Of a DNA stretch of 64,000 nt, positions 33,747 through 42,850 are shown piece by piece. The stretch comes from Dongia_A sp035695765 (GTDB lineage: Bacteria > Pseudomonadota > Alphaproteobacteria > Dongiales > Dongiaceae). The stretch spans positions 60,430-124,429 of the forward strand of contig DASRRI010000027.1 in assembly GCA_035695765.1 (NCBI GenBank). Direction: 5' to 3'. The position numbers were made by a program, and so were the translations under genes. The first letter of the stretch is position 1; each line of letters begins with the position of its first letter. The notes below the pieces were generated by a model that was not told where the DNA came from, ran no database searches, and saw only the letters and a list, made by a program, of their open reading frames with translations.

Positions 33747-34781
33747 CTATTGTCCCGAGACGATTCCTCGTGCCTGCCCCTGCGCGGCGCCGGCGAGCCT
33801 GTCGCGCACCTCGCCTGCGATGGTGAAGGAACGCAGGCGCGCAGCGTGATCGAAAATGTGGCCGCTGACGATCAGCTCGTCGGCGCCGGTCTCGCGGATG
33901 AAGGCGGCAAGCCCCGCCTGCACCTTGCCCGCTGTACCGACGAATGAACAGGAAAGCGCGTGCCGCAGCTGCGCCTGCTCAACCGGCGAAGCAAACCCTT
34001 CGAAATCATCGATCGGCGGCGGCAGCCTGCCCGGCCGTCCGCGCCGCAGGTTGACGAAGCTTTGCTGCAGCGAGGTGAAAAGCCGCTCCGCCTCACGGTC
34101 CGTCTCCGCCGCGATCACGTTGACGCCGAGCATGGCGTAAGGCCGGTCGAGTCCGGCGGAGGGCTCGAACCGGCTGCGGTAGAGCGCGAGCGCCTCCATC
34201 ATGGCCCCTGGGGCGAAATGCGAGGCGAAGGCGAACGGCATGCCGAGCAGCGCCGCCAGCTGTGCGCTATAGAGGCTCGATCCCAGCAGCCAGATCGGCA
34301 CGGTCAGCCCGTCGCCGGGCACCGCGCGGATCCGCTGCCCCGGCGCCGCGGGCGAGAGATATGCGCGCAGCTCCGCCACATCCTCGGGAAACCGGTCGGC
34401 ATCGGTCATCAAGTCCCGGCGCAAGGCGCGGGCGGTCATCATGTCGGTCCCCGGCGCGCGCCCGAGGCCGAGATCGATGCGGCCGGGGAACAGGGATTCC
34501 AGCGTCCCGAACTGTTCGGCGATCACCAGCGGCGCGTGGTTGGGCAGCATGATGCCGCCCGATCCGACACGGATGGATTTCGTGGCAGCAGCCACATGGC
34601 CGATCACCACCGCAGTCGCCGCGCTGGCGATGCCCGGCATGTTGTGATGCTCCGCCAGCCAATAGCGGCGATAGTCGAGCGCTTCGGCATGGCGCGCCAG
34701 ATCGGCCGTGTTCCGGAGCGCGTCCGCTGCCGTCGCGCCCTCCGGGATCGGCGACAGATCGAGAACCGAGAATGGGATCAT
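33747..34781 (-). CDS. Luciferase-like FMN/F420-type oxidoreductase
   Basis: A 344-residue LLM-class TIM-barrel protein. FSVLDLSPIPEGATAADALRNTADLARHAEALDYRRYWLAEHHNMPGIAS is the typical opening, with FPGRIDLGLGRAPGTD and IWLLGSSLYSAQLAALLGMPFAFASHF further on. It resembles the YhbW group of predicted flavin monooxygenases. ATG at 34781 is chosen by alignment; the substrate is unknown. Confidence 0.85.
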   Translation of the reverse strand: MIPFSVLDLSPIPEGATAADALRNTADLARHAEALDYRRYWLAEHHNMPGIASAATAVVIGHVAAATKSIRVGSGGIMLPNHAPLVIAEQFGTLESLFPGRIDLGLGRAPGTDMMTARALRRDLMTDADRFPEDVAELRAYLSPAAPGQRIRAVPGDGLTVPIWLLGSSLYSAQLAALLGMPFAFASHFAPGAMMEALALYRSRFEPSAGLDRPYAMLGVNVIAAETDREAERLFTSLQQSFVNLRRGRPGRLPPPIDDFEGFASPVEQAQLRHALSCSFVGTAGKVQAGLAAFIRETGADELIVSGHIFDHAARLRSFTIAGEVRDRLAGAAQGQARGIVSGQ

Positions 34782-34880
34782 CCAAGAACCTGCGGCGAGT
34801 GGGGCTATATTCGATGATAGTCGAACACCACCTACATGGCGCCGCACACGCCGAAACGCAAGGCGCAGGCAGTGGTGGGG

Positions 34881-35156
34881 TCAGTCGATCGCGGGTAGGG
34901 TCATCGCGTCGTCCGGGAACTGCTCCGGCGAGGCGTTGGCGCGGCCGATATAGACCGTCTGCTTGCCGCCGCCGGCGTCCGAGCAGACGACGCGGGAGGT
35001 CTGCTCCATGCGTGATAAATTGAGATGCGCGCGGGCGAGGCCGGAGAGGATCGCACCTTGTTCCAGGCACCGTTCGGCCGAGGCGTACGGCACGTCCGGC
35101 TGGCTGGCGTAACAGAGAATCCCTGCGAAGCAGGTGGTCAACAGCAGGTGAAACAT
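34881..35156 (-). CDS. Small secreted hypothetical protein
   Basis: A 91-residue protein. ATG at 35156 has GAGGTG upstream and a signal peptide follows (FHLLLTTCFAGILCYA). The mature part has two cysteines (ERCLEQG and RVVCSDAGG) that may form a disulphide. It is not recognised. It stands alone between the luciferase-like gene and the Pao operon, both on the same strand. Confidence 0.6.
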   Translation of the reverse strand: MFHLLLTTCFAGILCYASQPDVPYASAERCLEQGAILSGLARAHLNLSRMEQTSRVVCSDAGGGKQTVYIGRANASPEQFPDDAMTLPAID

Positions 35157-35288
35157 CGCGCGGCACCTCGGACCGGTTGGCACGATCAGTGTGCAACTTG
35201 CAGATTAAGGAATTGTTGCACCGTCAAGAGACCGTAACGTCACGCGCCGAGTCGCGCACAGTGCCTTGATCACGTTCGGAAATTCAGG

Positions 35289-37508
35289 CTAGGCGAGCAG
35301 CTTTTCCAGCCTGATCGGCAAGTCACGGATGCGCCGGCCGGTCGCGTGATAGACCGCATTGGCCACCGCCGCATTGGTGCCGACATTGCCGAGTTCGCCG
35401 AGGCCCTTGATGCCGAGCGGGTTGACGTGATCGTCCTGCTCCGGAACCAGGATCACGGATACATCTTCGATGTCGGCATTCACCGGCACCAGATAGTCCG
35501 CGAAATTGTCGTTGATGTAGCGCGCGGCACCGATATCCATCTCCGTCGCTTCATGCAAAGCGGATGAAACGCCCCAGATGAGGCCGCCCATCAACTGACT
35601 GTGCGCCGTCTTCGGGTTGACGATGTGCCCTGCCGCGAAGGCGCCGTGGATGCGCGGCACGCGGACCTCGCGCGTGCGGCTGTGGATGCGGACTTCGACG
35701 AACTCGGCACCGAATGCATATTGGATGCGGTCCTTCAGCATCGATCCGCCGTTGAAGCGCGAGATGCCCGAATAGAGCTTGTCGATTCCGTCCGGTGTCA
35801 CGCCATGCGGCACGAACTCGGCATATTCCTCGACCAGCGCAACGCCGAGCCGTTCAAATCCGGCCGTTCGCGCCATCGCATCGGCGGGCCGCGCAGCATT
35901 GAAGCCCAACCGCGCATTGATCGCATCGCAGGCCTTGGCGATGACCGAGGAAACGCTGGCTGTCGTGATGGACCCACCGGCGACCGGCGAAGGCGGAAGA
36001 TCGGAATCGCCCAGCGCCATCGATACCTGGTCGAGATCGACACCGAGTCTGTCGGCGGCGACCTGCGCGAGCGCGGTATAGGCGCCGGTGCCGAGGTCGT
36101 GCGACGCCGTCTCCACCTTGACGCGCCCATCCTTCCACAGAGTCACCCGTGCGGTCGCCGGCGCGAGCGCCGTCGGGTAGCAGGTGCTGGCGCAGCCCCA
36201 GCCTACCAGCCAGTCGCCGTCGCGCATCGATACAGGCGTGGCCGAACGCCTGGACCAGCCGAAACTCTCGGCCGCCTCATCGAAGCATTGCATCAGTGAA
36301 CGGCTGGTATAGGGCAGGCCCTTGATCGGCTCCGTCATCGTATCGTTGCGCCGCCGCAGCTCGATCGGGTCCATTTCCAGCTTCACCGCCAGCTCGTCGA
36401 TCGCGCATTCGAGCGGGAAGAGGTACGGAACTTCGGGCGGCGAGCGCATGAAGCCCGGCGTATTGCGGTCTGCGTGGACCAGATGGACCTTGGTGAAGAC
36501 ATTGGGGCAGGCGTAGAGCCGGGCAGTCGTGTCCGTGCCGCCGACCAGATAGGGATCGGGGCGCGATGTGACCTCCCACCCTTCATGCGACAGCGCGGTG
36601 AACGTACCGTCCGCATGGGCACCCAGGCGCAGATGGTGGCGTGTTTCCGCCCGATAGGTCCCGACGCCGAACGCCTGCTTGCGGGTCATCACCAGTTTCA
36701 CCGGCCGCGCCAGCCGTCGCGCCGCCAGCGCGATCAGCGCCGTGCGCGGCGTGACCGATGCCTTGGAACCGAACGCCCCACCGACAAAGGGGCTGACGAT
36801 GCGGACATGGTCGGGCGGAATGCCGAGCTGCTGCGCGACGCCGTTCTTGAGGCCGTGCACCGTCTGGCTTGGCTCATAGACCGTCAGATGGTCGCCGGTC
36901 CAGGCGCAACTGGTGGTGAAAAGCTCGATCGGGTTGTGATGCTGCGCCGGCGTCGCATAATCCGCCTCCACGATGGCCGAGGCGGCCGCGAAACCGGCGG
37001 CGACGTCGCCCACCGCCGGATCTTCGTGGCTCTTGCTGGCGTCCGCCGCGTCTTCAGTGGTTGTGCCGGGTGATCCGAAGGTCGCGGCCGGTGCCGCCGC
37101 CTCATAGATGACTTTCACCTTGTAGGCTGCCTCGCGCGCCGCTTCGTAGCTCTCGGCCAGAACCACGCCGACGATCTGGCCGTCGTGGAAAATCTCCGGT
37201 CCGTCCAGCGGCTGGATGGTGGTCGAGGCATAACCGCCGCCGGCAAAAAAAGTCGGTTTCTTCACCTGACCGCGCATGGTCTGGTAGGTCAGGATATCCA
37301 GCGCGCCCGGCACCTCCCGTGCCGCCGCCAAGTCAATGCCCTGGATCCGCCCACGCGCGATGGCGCTGGTGACGAGATAGGCATAGGCCGGCCGGCCGAG
37401 TGGAAAGTCGGACGCATAGGGTGCCGCGCCGGTCACCTTGGCGCGACCGTCGATGCGCGATTGCGGTGCTCCCATGTTCCTTTGCTGCACGGGACCTACG
37501 ATAGCCAT
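35289..37508 (-). CDS. paoC: Molybdenum-binding subunit of a periplasmic aldehyde oxidoreductase (PaoC-like)
   Basis: A 739-residue xanthine-oxidase-family large subunit. The start IVGPVQQRNMGAPQSRIDGRAKVTG and the end GIKGLGELGNVGTNAAVANAVYHATG (with the catalytic Glu in LGELG) are PaoC-like. It holds the molybdenum cytosine dinucleotide cofactor and oxidises aldehydes to acids. It is the last gene of a three-gene operon, 1 base from the FAD subunit. ATG at 37508 aligns with the family; the longer frame is excluded. Confidence 0.9.
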   Translation of the reverse strand: MAIVGPVQQRNMGAPQSRIDGRAKVTGAAPYASDFPLGRPAYAYLVTSAIARGRIQGIDLAAAREVPGALDILTYQTMRGQVKKPTFFAGGGYASTTIQPLDGPEIFHDGQIVGVVLAESYEAAREAAYKVKVIYEAAAPAATFGSPGTTTEDAADASKSHEDPAVGDVAAGFAAASAIVEADYATPAQHHNPIELFTTSCAWTGDHLTVYEPSQTVHGLKNGVAQQLGIPPDHVRIVSPFVGGAFGSKASVTPRTALIALAARRLARPVKLVMTRKQAFGVGTYRAETRHHLRLGAHADGTFTALSHEGWEVTSRPDPYLVGGTDTTARLYACPNVFTKVHLVHADRNTPGFMRSPPEVPYLFPLECAIDELAVKLEMDPIELRRRNDTMTEPIKGLPYTSRSLMQCFDEAAESFGWSRRSATPVSMRDGDWLVGWGCASTCYPTALAPATARVTLWKDGRVKVETASHDLGTGAYTALAQVAADRLGVDLDQVSMALGDSDLPPSPVAGGSITTASVSSVIAKACDAINARLGFNAARPADAMARTAGFERLGVALVEEYAEFVPHGVTPDGIDKLYSGISRFNGGSMLKDRIQYAFGAEFVEVRIHSRTREVRVPRIHGAFAAGHIVNPKTAHSQLMGGLIWGVSSALHEATEMDIGAARYINDNFADYLVPVNADIEDVSVILVPEQDDHVNPLGIKGLGELGNVGTNAAVANAVYHATGRRIRDLPIRLEKLLA

Positions 37509-37509
37509 A

Positions 37510-38499
37510 TTAGGCCTCCATCGCCGCCGCCTGCAGCAGGGCGCGCACGACGGTCTGCCGGCCGAGCGCGGGCTTGAAGGCGTTGTGCTGCAGCGGCCGC
37601 GCTTCTGCGAATGCGATGTCGGCAGCAAGCTGGAAGGTCGCCTCGTCCGGCGTCCGGCCGATCAACGCGCGCTCGGCCTCGCGCGCCCGCCACGGCACAG
37701 TCGCCACGCCACCCAAGGCGATCCGCCCTTGCCGGATCGTTCCGCCGTCGAGATCCAGCGCGACGGCCGCAGAAGCCAGCGCGAACTCATAGGACTGCCG
37801 GTCGCGGATTTTCAGGTACAGCGACCGCTCGAACCATGGCTCAATGGGCATCTCGAATCCCAAGATCAGCTCGCCCGGCGCCAGCGTCGTTTCCACGTCG
37901 GGCGTCTGTCCGGGCGGCACATGCAATTTCGAGAACGGAAATTGCCGCCGGCCCTGGTTGCCCAGGATGTCGACTATGGCGTCGAGGGCAATCAGCGCCT
38001 GCGCGAAGTCGCCCGGATAGGTGGCGATGCAGGCGTCGCTGGTGCCAAGAACGGCATGCTGCCGGTTGAAGCCATTCTGCGCCGCGCAGCCGGAGCCGGG
38101 CGCGCGCTTGTTGCAGGCTTCCCATGTCACGTCGCGGAAATAGGGGCAGCGCGTGCGCTGGAGGACGTTGCCGCCCAGGGTCGCCATGTGGCGGATCTGC
38201 GTGCTGGCGGCGAGCGCAAGGGACTGCGTCAGCATCGGAACGCGGCGGCGCAAGTCTTCATCCGTCTCCGCATCCGCCATGTGCACCATGGAGCCGAGCC
38301 GCAGCCGGTCTTCCGAGACGGTGATCTCCGTCGCGCCGAGTTCGTTGATGTCGACGACGCGCTCCGGCCGCATGACATCGAGTTTCATGAGGTCGATCAG
38401 CGTCGTGCCGCCGGCAAGAAAAGCCGTGGCGCGATCGCCTTCGGAAGCCTGGAGAGCGGCTTCTGGCGATCCGGCGCGTTCATAGGCAAACGGGCGCAC
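37510..38499 (-). CDS. paoB: FAD-binding subunit of a periplasmic aldehyde oxidoreductase (PaoB-like)
   Basis: A 329-residue FAD subunit with a GTG start. FLAGGTTLIDLMKLDVMRPE is the FAD pyrophosphate loop. The stretch RTRCPYFRDVTWEACNKR followed by GSGCAAQNG carries the cysteines of the extra [4Fe-4S] cluster that is special to PaoB-type enzymes. It lies 3 bases after the iron-sulphur subunit stop. Confidence 0.9.
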   Translation of the reverse strand: MRPFAYERAGSPEAALQASEGDRATAFLAGGTTLIDLMKLDVMRPERVVDINELGATEITVSEDRLRLGSMVHMADAETDEDLRRRVPMLTQSLALAASTQIRHMATLGGNVLQRTRCPYFRDVTWEACNKRAPGSGCAAQNGFNRQHAVLGTSDACIATYPGDFAQALIALDAIVDILGNQGRRQFPFSKLHVPPGQTPDVETTLAPGELILGFEMPIEPWFERSLYLKIRDRQSYEFALASAAVALDLDGGTIRQGRIALGGVATVPWRAREAERALIGRTPDEATFQLAADIAFAEARPLQHNAFKPALGRQTVVRALLQAAAMEA

Positions 38500-38502
38500 G
38501 GC

Positions 38503-39150
38503 TCAACTCCGTCCTTGCGTGCTCGCCGCACGGATAGCGGCGACGATGTTGGGATAAGCTGCGCAGCGGCACAGATTTCCGCTCATATATTCGCGGATGG
38601 CGGCATCGTTTCCGGCATGTCCGCTCTTGATGCAAGCGGCCGCCGACATGATCTGGCCTGGCGTGCAATAGCCGCACTGGAAGGCGTCATGATCGATGAA
38701 GGCCTGCTGCACCGGATGCAACGTCCCATCTGCCAGCGCCAGGCCTTCGATGGTGGTGACTTCATGTCCCTCCGCGGCCGCCGCCAAGGTGAGGCACGAC
38801 AGAACCGATTTCCCGTCCAGATGTACCGTGCAAGCGCCGCATTGGCCGTGATCGCAGCCCTTCTTCGCACCCATGAGGCCGATATGTTCGCGCAAGGCAT
38901 CGAGCAAGGTGGTGCGATTATCGAGCGTCAGGCGATGGGTGCGGCCATTGACCGCAAGCTCGAGCGAGCGGCCCGGAACCTGCGTGCTTGGTGCCGGCGA
39001 ATCCGCACCGGCGGCGCGCGGGCGCGCGATGCCGAGAACCAGCGGCAGGATGGCGGAGGTTGCGGTGCCGGCGAGAAAATGCCGGCGATTGACCGCGGGA
39101 GTGGCAGTCATCTCGTTGCGCCGTTGCTGGGTCACTTCAGCGCTAACCAT
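38503..39150 (-). CDS. paoA: Two-[2Fe-2S] subunit with Tat signal (PaoA-like)
   Basis: A 215-residue protein with a twin-arginine signal (NRRHFLAGTATSAILPLVLG). The first cluster is at GCDHGQCGACTVHLDG and the second at CGYCTPGQ with CRCAAYPNI. The Tat signal carries the whole folded complex to the periplasm. ATG at 39150 is used; an ATG at 39111 would shorten the region before RR to 8 residues and is also possible. The maturation chaperone PaoD is not seen nearby. Confidence 0.9.
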   Translation of the reverse strand: MVSAEVTQQRRNEMTATPAVNRRHFLAGTATSAILPLVLGIARPRAAGADSPAPSTQVPGRSLELAVNGRTHRLTLDNRTTLLDALREHIGLMGAKKGCDHGQCGACTVHLDGKSVLSCLTLAAAAEGHEVTTIEGLALADGTLHPVQQAFIDHDAFQCGYCTPGQIMSAAACIKSGHAGNDAAIREYMSGNLCRCAAYPNIVAAIRAASTQGRS

Positions 39151-39193
39151 CACGCTGACGATGTGTTGCGGGCCAAAAACCTGGGTGATGATC

Positions 39194-39781
39194 TCAGCCG
39201 CGCCGTTCCGCGCCGAGCACCTGGACGGAGCTTGCCTGCGGGCCCATCGGACCTTCGCTGGTTGCCTCGGTCACCTGTACCATCATGCCGACCTTGAGGT
39301 CGTCGAAGCTTCCGCCAATCACGGCATTGCGCGTGAAATAGAGCTGCGGTCCACCGGAGATTTCGATGAAGCCGTATTGCTGCTCCGGAAACAGGCGGGT
39401 GACACTGCCGGTCTGGCGGGCGTTTTCGTGCCGCTTGATTTCGCCGCGCTGCTTTTCGCCGAGTTCCTCGAGCTGACGTTCGATCGCTTCGAAAGCGCGG
39501 TTGATGACGGAGACATGGTCGCCCTTGAGCTCGCGCTGCGGCTCCACGTCTTTCGCGACGATGCGCGGGCGGTTGGGCAGATCGACTTCAACCGACACGC
39601 CGAGCGGTGGGTGGTGTCCCTCCGCGCTGCGATGCGGCGCCTCGATCACCACCCGGCAGCCAATCAGGCGCGGATAGAATTTCTCCAACCGCGCGACGCG
39701 CTCTTCCGCCAGGCCGCGCAGGAAGTCGGAGGTGTCGAGATTGCGAAAGCTAACGGTGGGCGTTCTTTGCATGCTTTGCAT
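39194..39781 (-). CDS. Ribosome hibernation factor-like domain fused to a cold-shock domain
   Basis: A 195-residue fusion. Residues about 5-110 resemble the HPF/RaiA S30AE domain (TVSFRNLDTSDFLRGLAEERVARLEKFYPRLIGCRVVIE). Residues about 125-190 form a cold-shock OB domain (GSVTRLFPEQQYGFIEISGG, LYFTRNAV). The first part should bind the ribosome decoding region and the second single-stranded nucleic acid. The family is known from alphaproteobacteria but little studied. ATG at 39781 is used. Confidence 0.8.
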   Translation of the reverse strand: MQSMQRTPTVSFRNLDTSDFLRGLAEERVARLEKFYPRLIGCRVVIEAPHRSAEGHHPPLGVSVEVDLPNRPRIVAKDVEPQRELKGDHVSVINRAFEAIERQLEELGEKQRGEIKRHENARQTGSVTRLFPEQQYGFIEISGGPQLYFTRNAVIGGSFDDLKVGMMVQVTEATSEGPMGPQASSVQVLGAERRG

Positions 39782-39910
39782 GACACTCAATAGGGTGTGG
39801 AGTCAGATTATACCGCTCCGTACAACAGGCGTCATGGAACCCCGTTCCCTCGGGCCCGCCGGGCACCGGACAAAAAGTGAGGCGACCATGGGATCGTTAC
39901 CAGGCTCAGC

Positions 39911-40426
39911 GTGACGCGTCTGCTCAACGGTCTCGCGCGCTTCGTCCAGCACCCGGCGCGCGATCAAATCTATCTCCTGCATCTCGGCTGGTCACTGTTC
40001 CTGCTGCTTGCGATCGTGCATTTCTGGTGGTTCGAGTTCGGCCTGCAGCGGATCGAGATCTGGACGTTCGAGATCTACGTCTTCGTGATCTGCTATGCTG
40101 CCTTGTTGTTTTTCATCGGCACCATCCTAGTCCCAGACAAGATGGATGAGTATTCCGGCTTCGCTGAATATTTCCACTCGCGCCAGAAGTGGTTCTACGG
40201 ATTGCTTGGGCCCCTCTTCCTCGCCGATCCCCTCGACACCGCCATCAAGGGCGCGGAGCATTTCAGCTCGTTCGGAATCATCTATCCCATTCGGCAACTG
40301 GTGCTGTTTGCACTCGCGATGGTCGTGATGTTCATTTCGAGCCGGCGCCATCATGCCTCCTTCGCCATACTCGGCATCATCTCGGAAATCTACTGGATCC
40401 TCAGCCAGTTTCAGGTGCTGGACTAA
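39911..40426 (+). CDS. Multi-pass membrane protein of unknown function
   Basis: A 171-residue protein with about four membrane segments (IYLLHLGWSLFLLLAIVHFWWF, FEIYVFVICYAALLFFIGTIL, YPIRQLVLFALAMVVMFI, a short last one). A conserved-looking loop is SRQKWFYGLLGPLFLADPLDTAIKG. It starts at a GTG with no clear ribosome binding site. It is not recognised. Confidence 0.6.
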   Translation: MTRLLNGLARFVQHPARDQIYLLHLGWSLFLLLAIVHFWWFEFGLQRIEIWTFEIYVFVICYAALLFFIGTILVPDKMDEYSGFAEYFHSRQKWFYGLLGPLFLADPLDTAIKGAEHFSSFGIIYPIRQLVLFALAMVVMFISSRRHHASFAILGIISEIYWILSQFQVLD

Positions 40427-40671
40427 GCGCACGATCACGCTCGCGGGCGGCGTCCGTCGGGTGGTCGGCGAAAAGACTTCTTACGATCTTTTGCCTAACA
40501 AGATTCATGTCCCATTCATCTCGCAGGCTCGCAAAACGACCTGATGATGATACGCCATGAGATTCTAGTGACAACCGGCGCGCATCATCGGCAGCTCGTC
40601 ATTTGAGACTGCACGCACTATCCAGTCCTGATATTGAGTCGCCCTGTCGAAGCGCATCGAAGTAGTTTGGA

Positions 40672-41859
40672 ATGATCGACGGACCGCTCGTTTCAGTAGT
40701 TGTTCCCGCGTACAACGCCGCGGGGACAATCCAGGAAACGCTGGATTCGATTTCGCAGCAGACCTATCATTCGCTCGAGGTCATTGTCGTGGACGATGGC
40801 TCTATCGACGGGACAGCTGCGATTGCACGGCGGCACGGCCGTGGTGATCCGCGCTTCAGCGTGATTTCAAAGGCGAATGGTGGCGTTGCGTCCGCACGCA
40901 ACGAAGGCATCCGGGCAAGCAAAGGCGACTATGTCGCCTTCATCGACGCCGATGATCTGTGGCATCCCACCAAGATCGCGAAGCAGATGGCAATGCTGTT
41001 ATCCGGCGGGCCAGACATGGCACTCGTCTATTCTCCGTTCCGGCTCATCGACGCCGATGGAAAGGTGTTTGCATCGCCACGCAAGTATGGCGTGAGCGGC
41101 TGGGTTCTCCATCGCCACTTCCATACCAACCTGGTGGGCAATGGCAGCGCTCTTCTGATTCGCAGGAGCGTGCTTGAGGAATTCCATGGCTTCGACCCCT
41201 GGCTTCTGCAACAGGGGGCGGAAGGGTGCGAGGATCTCCTGCTCCAGCTGAGGATCGCCGTGCACTACCGGTTTGGAGAAGTCTCCGAATATCTCGTCGG
41301 ATACCGCCGCTTGCCGAGCGCCATGTCGGCGAACGCGGAGCAGATGGTCCGCTCCGGCATCCTTGCCGTGAACAAGGCCCTTTCCGAATGCAGCGACATT
41401 CCGGGGCTGTCCGCCAGCGCGATGCTGAAGCGCTATGAATGGCAGCGCCTGAAGGCCAGCGTGAAAAAAGGCCGCGCGCGCGAAACTCTGCAATCCTTTG
41501 CGTGGCAGTTCCTCGCCAACCCGGCTTTCGTCACCGCTGCGCTGTGGACCGATTTCCGAGCGATCGCGGCCAAGCTTTTCCGCGCCGCAAACCGGCTGCG
41601 TCAGCAACCGGACAGTGGCAAAGCGCTGCCGCATTTCTACGACCTCGATCCGAAAGCGGGAATCGAGCTTGACCAGAGGACCGCGATGTCCCGCGCGCTT
41701 CGCCGCCTGGCCAGGCACGACGAAGCCTATCGGCCGAAATCCAAGGCAGGCACGGACCGGTCCGCGCGATCATCTCCGGACGGTTCCTTGGAGAGGAGCA
41801 TGCTGGGGGCATTTGGTCAGCGCGAACTGGGTTCTTCCTGCAAATATCAGAAAGGTTGA
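40672..41859 (+). CDS. Glycosyltransferase family 2
   Basis: A 395-residue GT-A enzyme. SVVVPAYNAAGTIQETLDSISQQTYHSLEVIVVDDGS is the nucleotide-sugar binding start; DADD (about residues 90-93, FIDADDLWH) is the metal-binding DXD. The acceptor region includes GFDPWLLQQGAEGCEDLLL. The last 150 residues are helical and carry no clear domain. It is the first gene of a seven-gene glycan cluster on the plus strand. Confidence 0.88.
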   Translation: MIDGPLVSVVVPAYNAAGTIQETLDSISQQTYHSLEVIVVDDGSIDGTAAIARRHGRGDPRFSVISKANGGVASARNEGIRASKGDYVAFIDADDLWHPTKIAKQMAMLLSGGPDMALVYSPFRLIDADGKVFASPRKYGVSGWVLHRHFHTNLVGNGSALLIRRSVLEEFHGFDPWLLQQGAEGCEDLLLQLRIAVHYRFGEVSEYLVGYRRLPSAMSANAEQMVRSGILAVNKALSECSDIPGLSASAMLKRYEWQRLKASVKKGRARETLQSFAWQFLANPAFVTAALWTDFRAIAAKLFRAANRLRQQPDSGKALPHFYDLDPKAGIELDQRTAMSRALRRLARHDEAYRPKSKAGTDRSARSSPDGSLERSMLGAFGQRELGSSCKYQKG

Positions 41860-41861
41860 TC

Positions 41862-42830
41862 ATGAAATCCGTGCTTGTCGCCGGCGGCGCCGGCTTTGTG
41901 GGATCTCATCTGGTCGATCGGCTCCTGAAGCGGAACGACATCGTGTGCCTGGTCGTGGTCGACAATCTGTGGACCGGACAGCGCGAGAACCTGGCGCACA
42001 TCCGGGATCCGCGGTTGTTCGTTGAGCGGTGCGATGTCGAGGCGGTACAATCCTCCCGGCTGTTCGACGAGGTCTACCACCTGGCTTCTCCCGCCTCGCC
42101 GCCCTGGTACATGCAGCACCCGGAGCGGACGATTTCCGCCAATCTGATCGGTGCGATGCGGCTGCGCGAGCTGCTGAAGGAAGGCGGGCGGTTCTGCTAC
42201 ACGTCGTCTTCGGAGGTCTATGGCGATCCGTTGATATCGCCGCAGCCCGAATCCTATCGCGGATCGGTCGACTGCACCGGCCCCCGCTCGTCCTATGACG
42301 AGAGCAAGAGGTGCACGGAATCCTTCCTGTTCGAGAGCCAGCGGGTGCGCAACCTCGATGTCCGCGTGGTGCGGCCTTTCAATATCTATGGCCCAAGGAC
42401 GCGCGCCGATGACGGACGCGCGGTCTCCAATTTCGCGATGCAGGCGCTCACCGGCCGCCCCATCACCGTTTATGGCGACGGCACACAGTCGCGCAGCTGG
42501 GGCTATATCGACGACATCATCGAAGGGTTCGAACGCTTCTTCTGGCGCGATACGGTCGATTATCGCGGGCCGATCAATATCGGCAACGACCGCGAGATAT
42601 CTGTCATCGACGTGGCGCGCTATGTATGCGAGCTGGTTCCAGGCAGCCGGATCATACATGTGGATCCAATGCCGCAGGATCCGACCAATCGCTGCCCGGA
42701 CCTGACCTTGACGCGGCAGGTGCTGCCGGGTTGGACATGCCACATCCCCTATGAAGTGGGCGTCAACCTGACGCTCGATTGGTTCGCAAGCAAGCGGCGG
42801 ACCGAACCACGAGCTGTTGCAAATGGTTAG
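41862..42830 (+). CDS. UDP-glucuronate decarboxylase-like NAD-dependent epimerase/dehydratase
   Basis: A 322-residue extended SDR. GGAGFVGSHL (7-16) binds NAD; TSSSEVYGDP and GPRSSYDESKRCTESF with Tyr-X3-Lys are the catalytic motifs, and the pattern matches UDP-xylose synthases. RPFNIYGPRTRADDGRAVSNF and GDGTQSRSWGYIDD follow. The likely product is UDP-xylose, or a related sugar for the neighbouring transferases. ATG at 41862 follows AAAGG. Confidence 0.83.
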   Translation: MKSVLVAGGAGFVGSHLVDRLLKRNDIVCLVVVDNLWTGQRENLAHIRDPRLFVERCDVEAVQSSRLFDEVYHLASPASPPWYMQHPERTISANLIGAMRLRELLKEGGRFCYTSSSEVYGDPLISPQPESYRGSVDCTGPRSSYDESKRCTESFLFESQRVRNLDVRVVRPFNIYGPRTRADDGRAVSNFAMQALTGRPITVYGDGTQSRSWGYIDDIIEGFERFFWRDTVDYRGPINIGNDREISVIDVARYVCELVPGSRIIHVDPMPQDPTNRCPDLTLTRQVLPGWTCHIPYEVGVNLTLDWFASKRRTEPRAVANG

Positions 42831-42850
42831 GCATCGGGGGCTCTGCCCAC

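Noticed and set aside
37438..39297. 619-codon plus-strand frame opposite paoA/paoB
   Set aside because: Antisense shadow of the Pao genes; Arg/Gly/Ala-rich with no domain.
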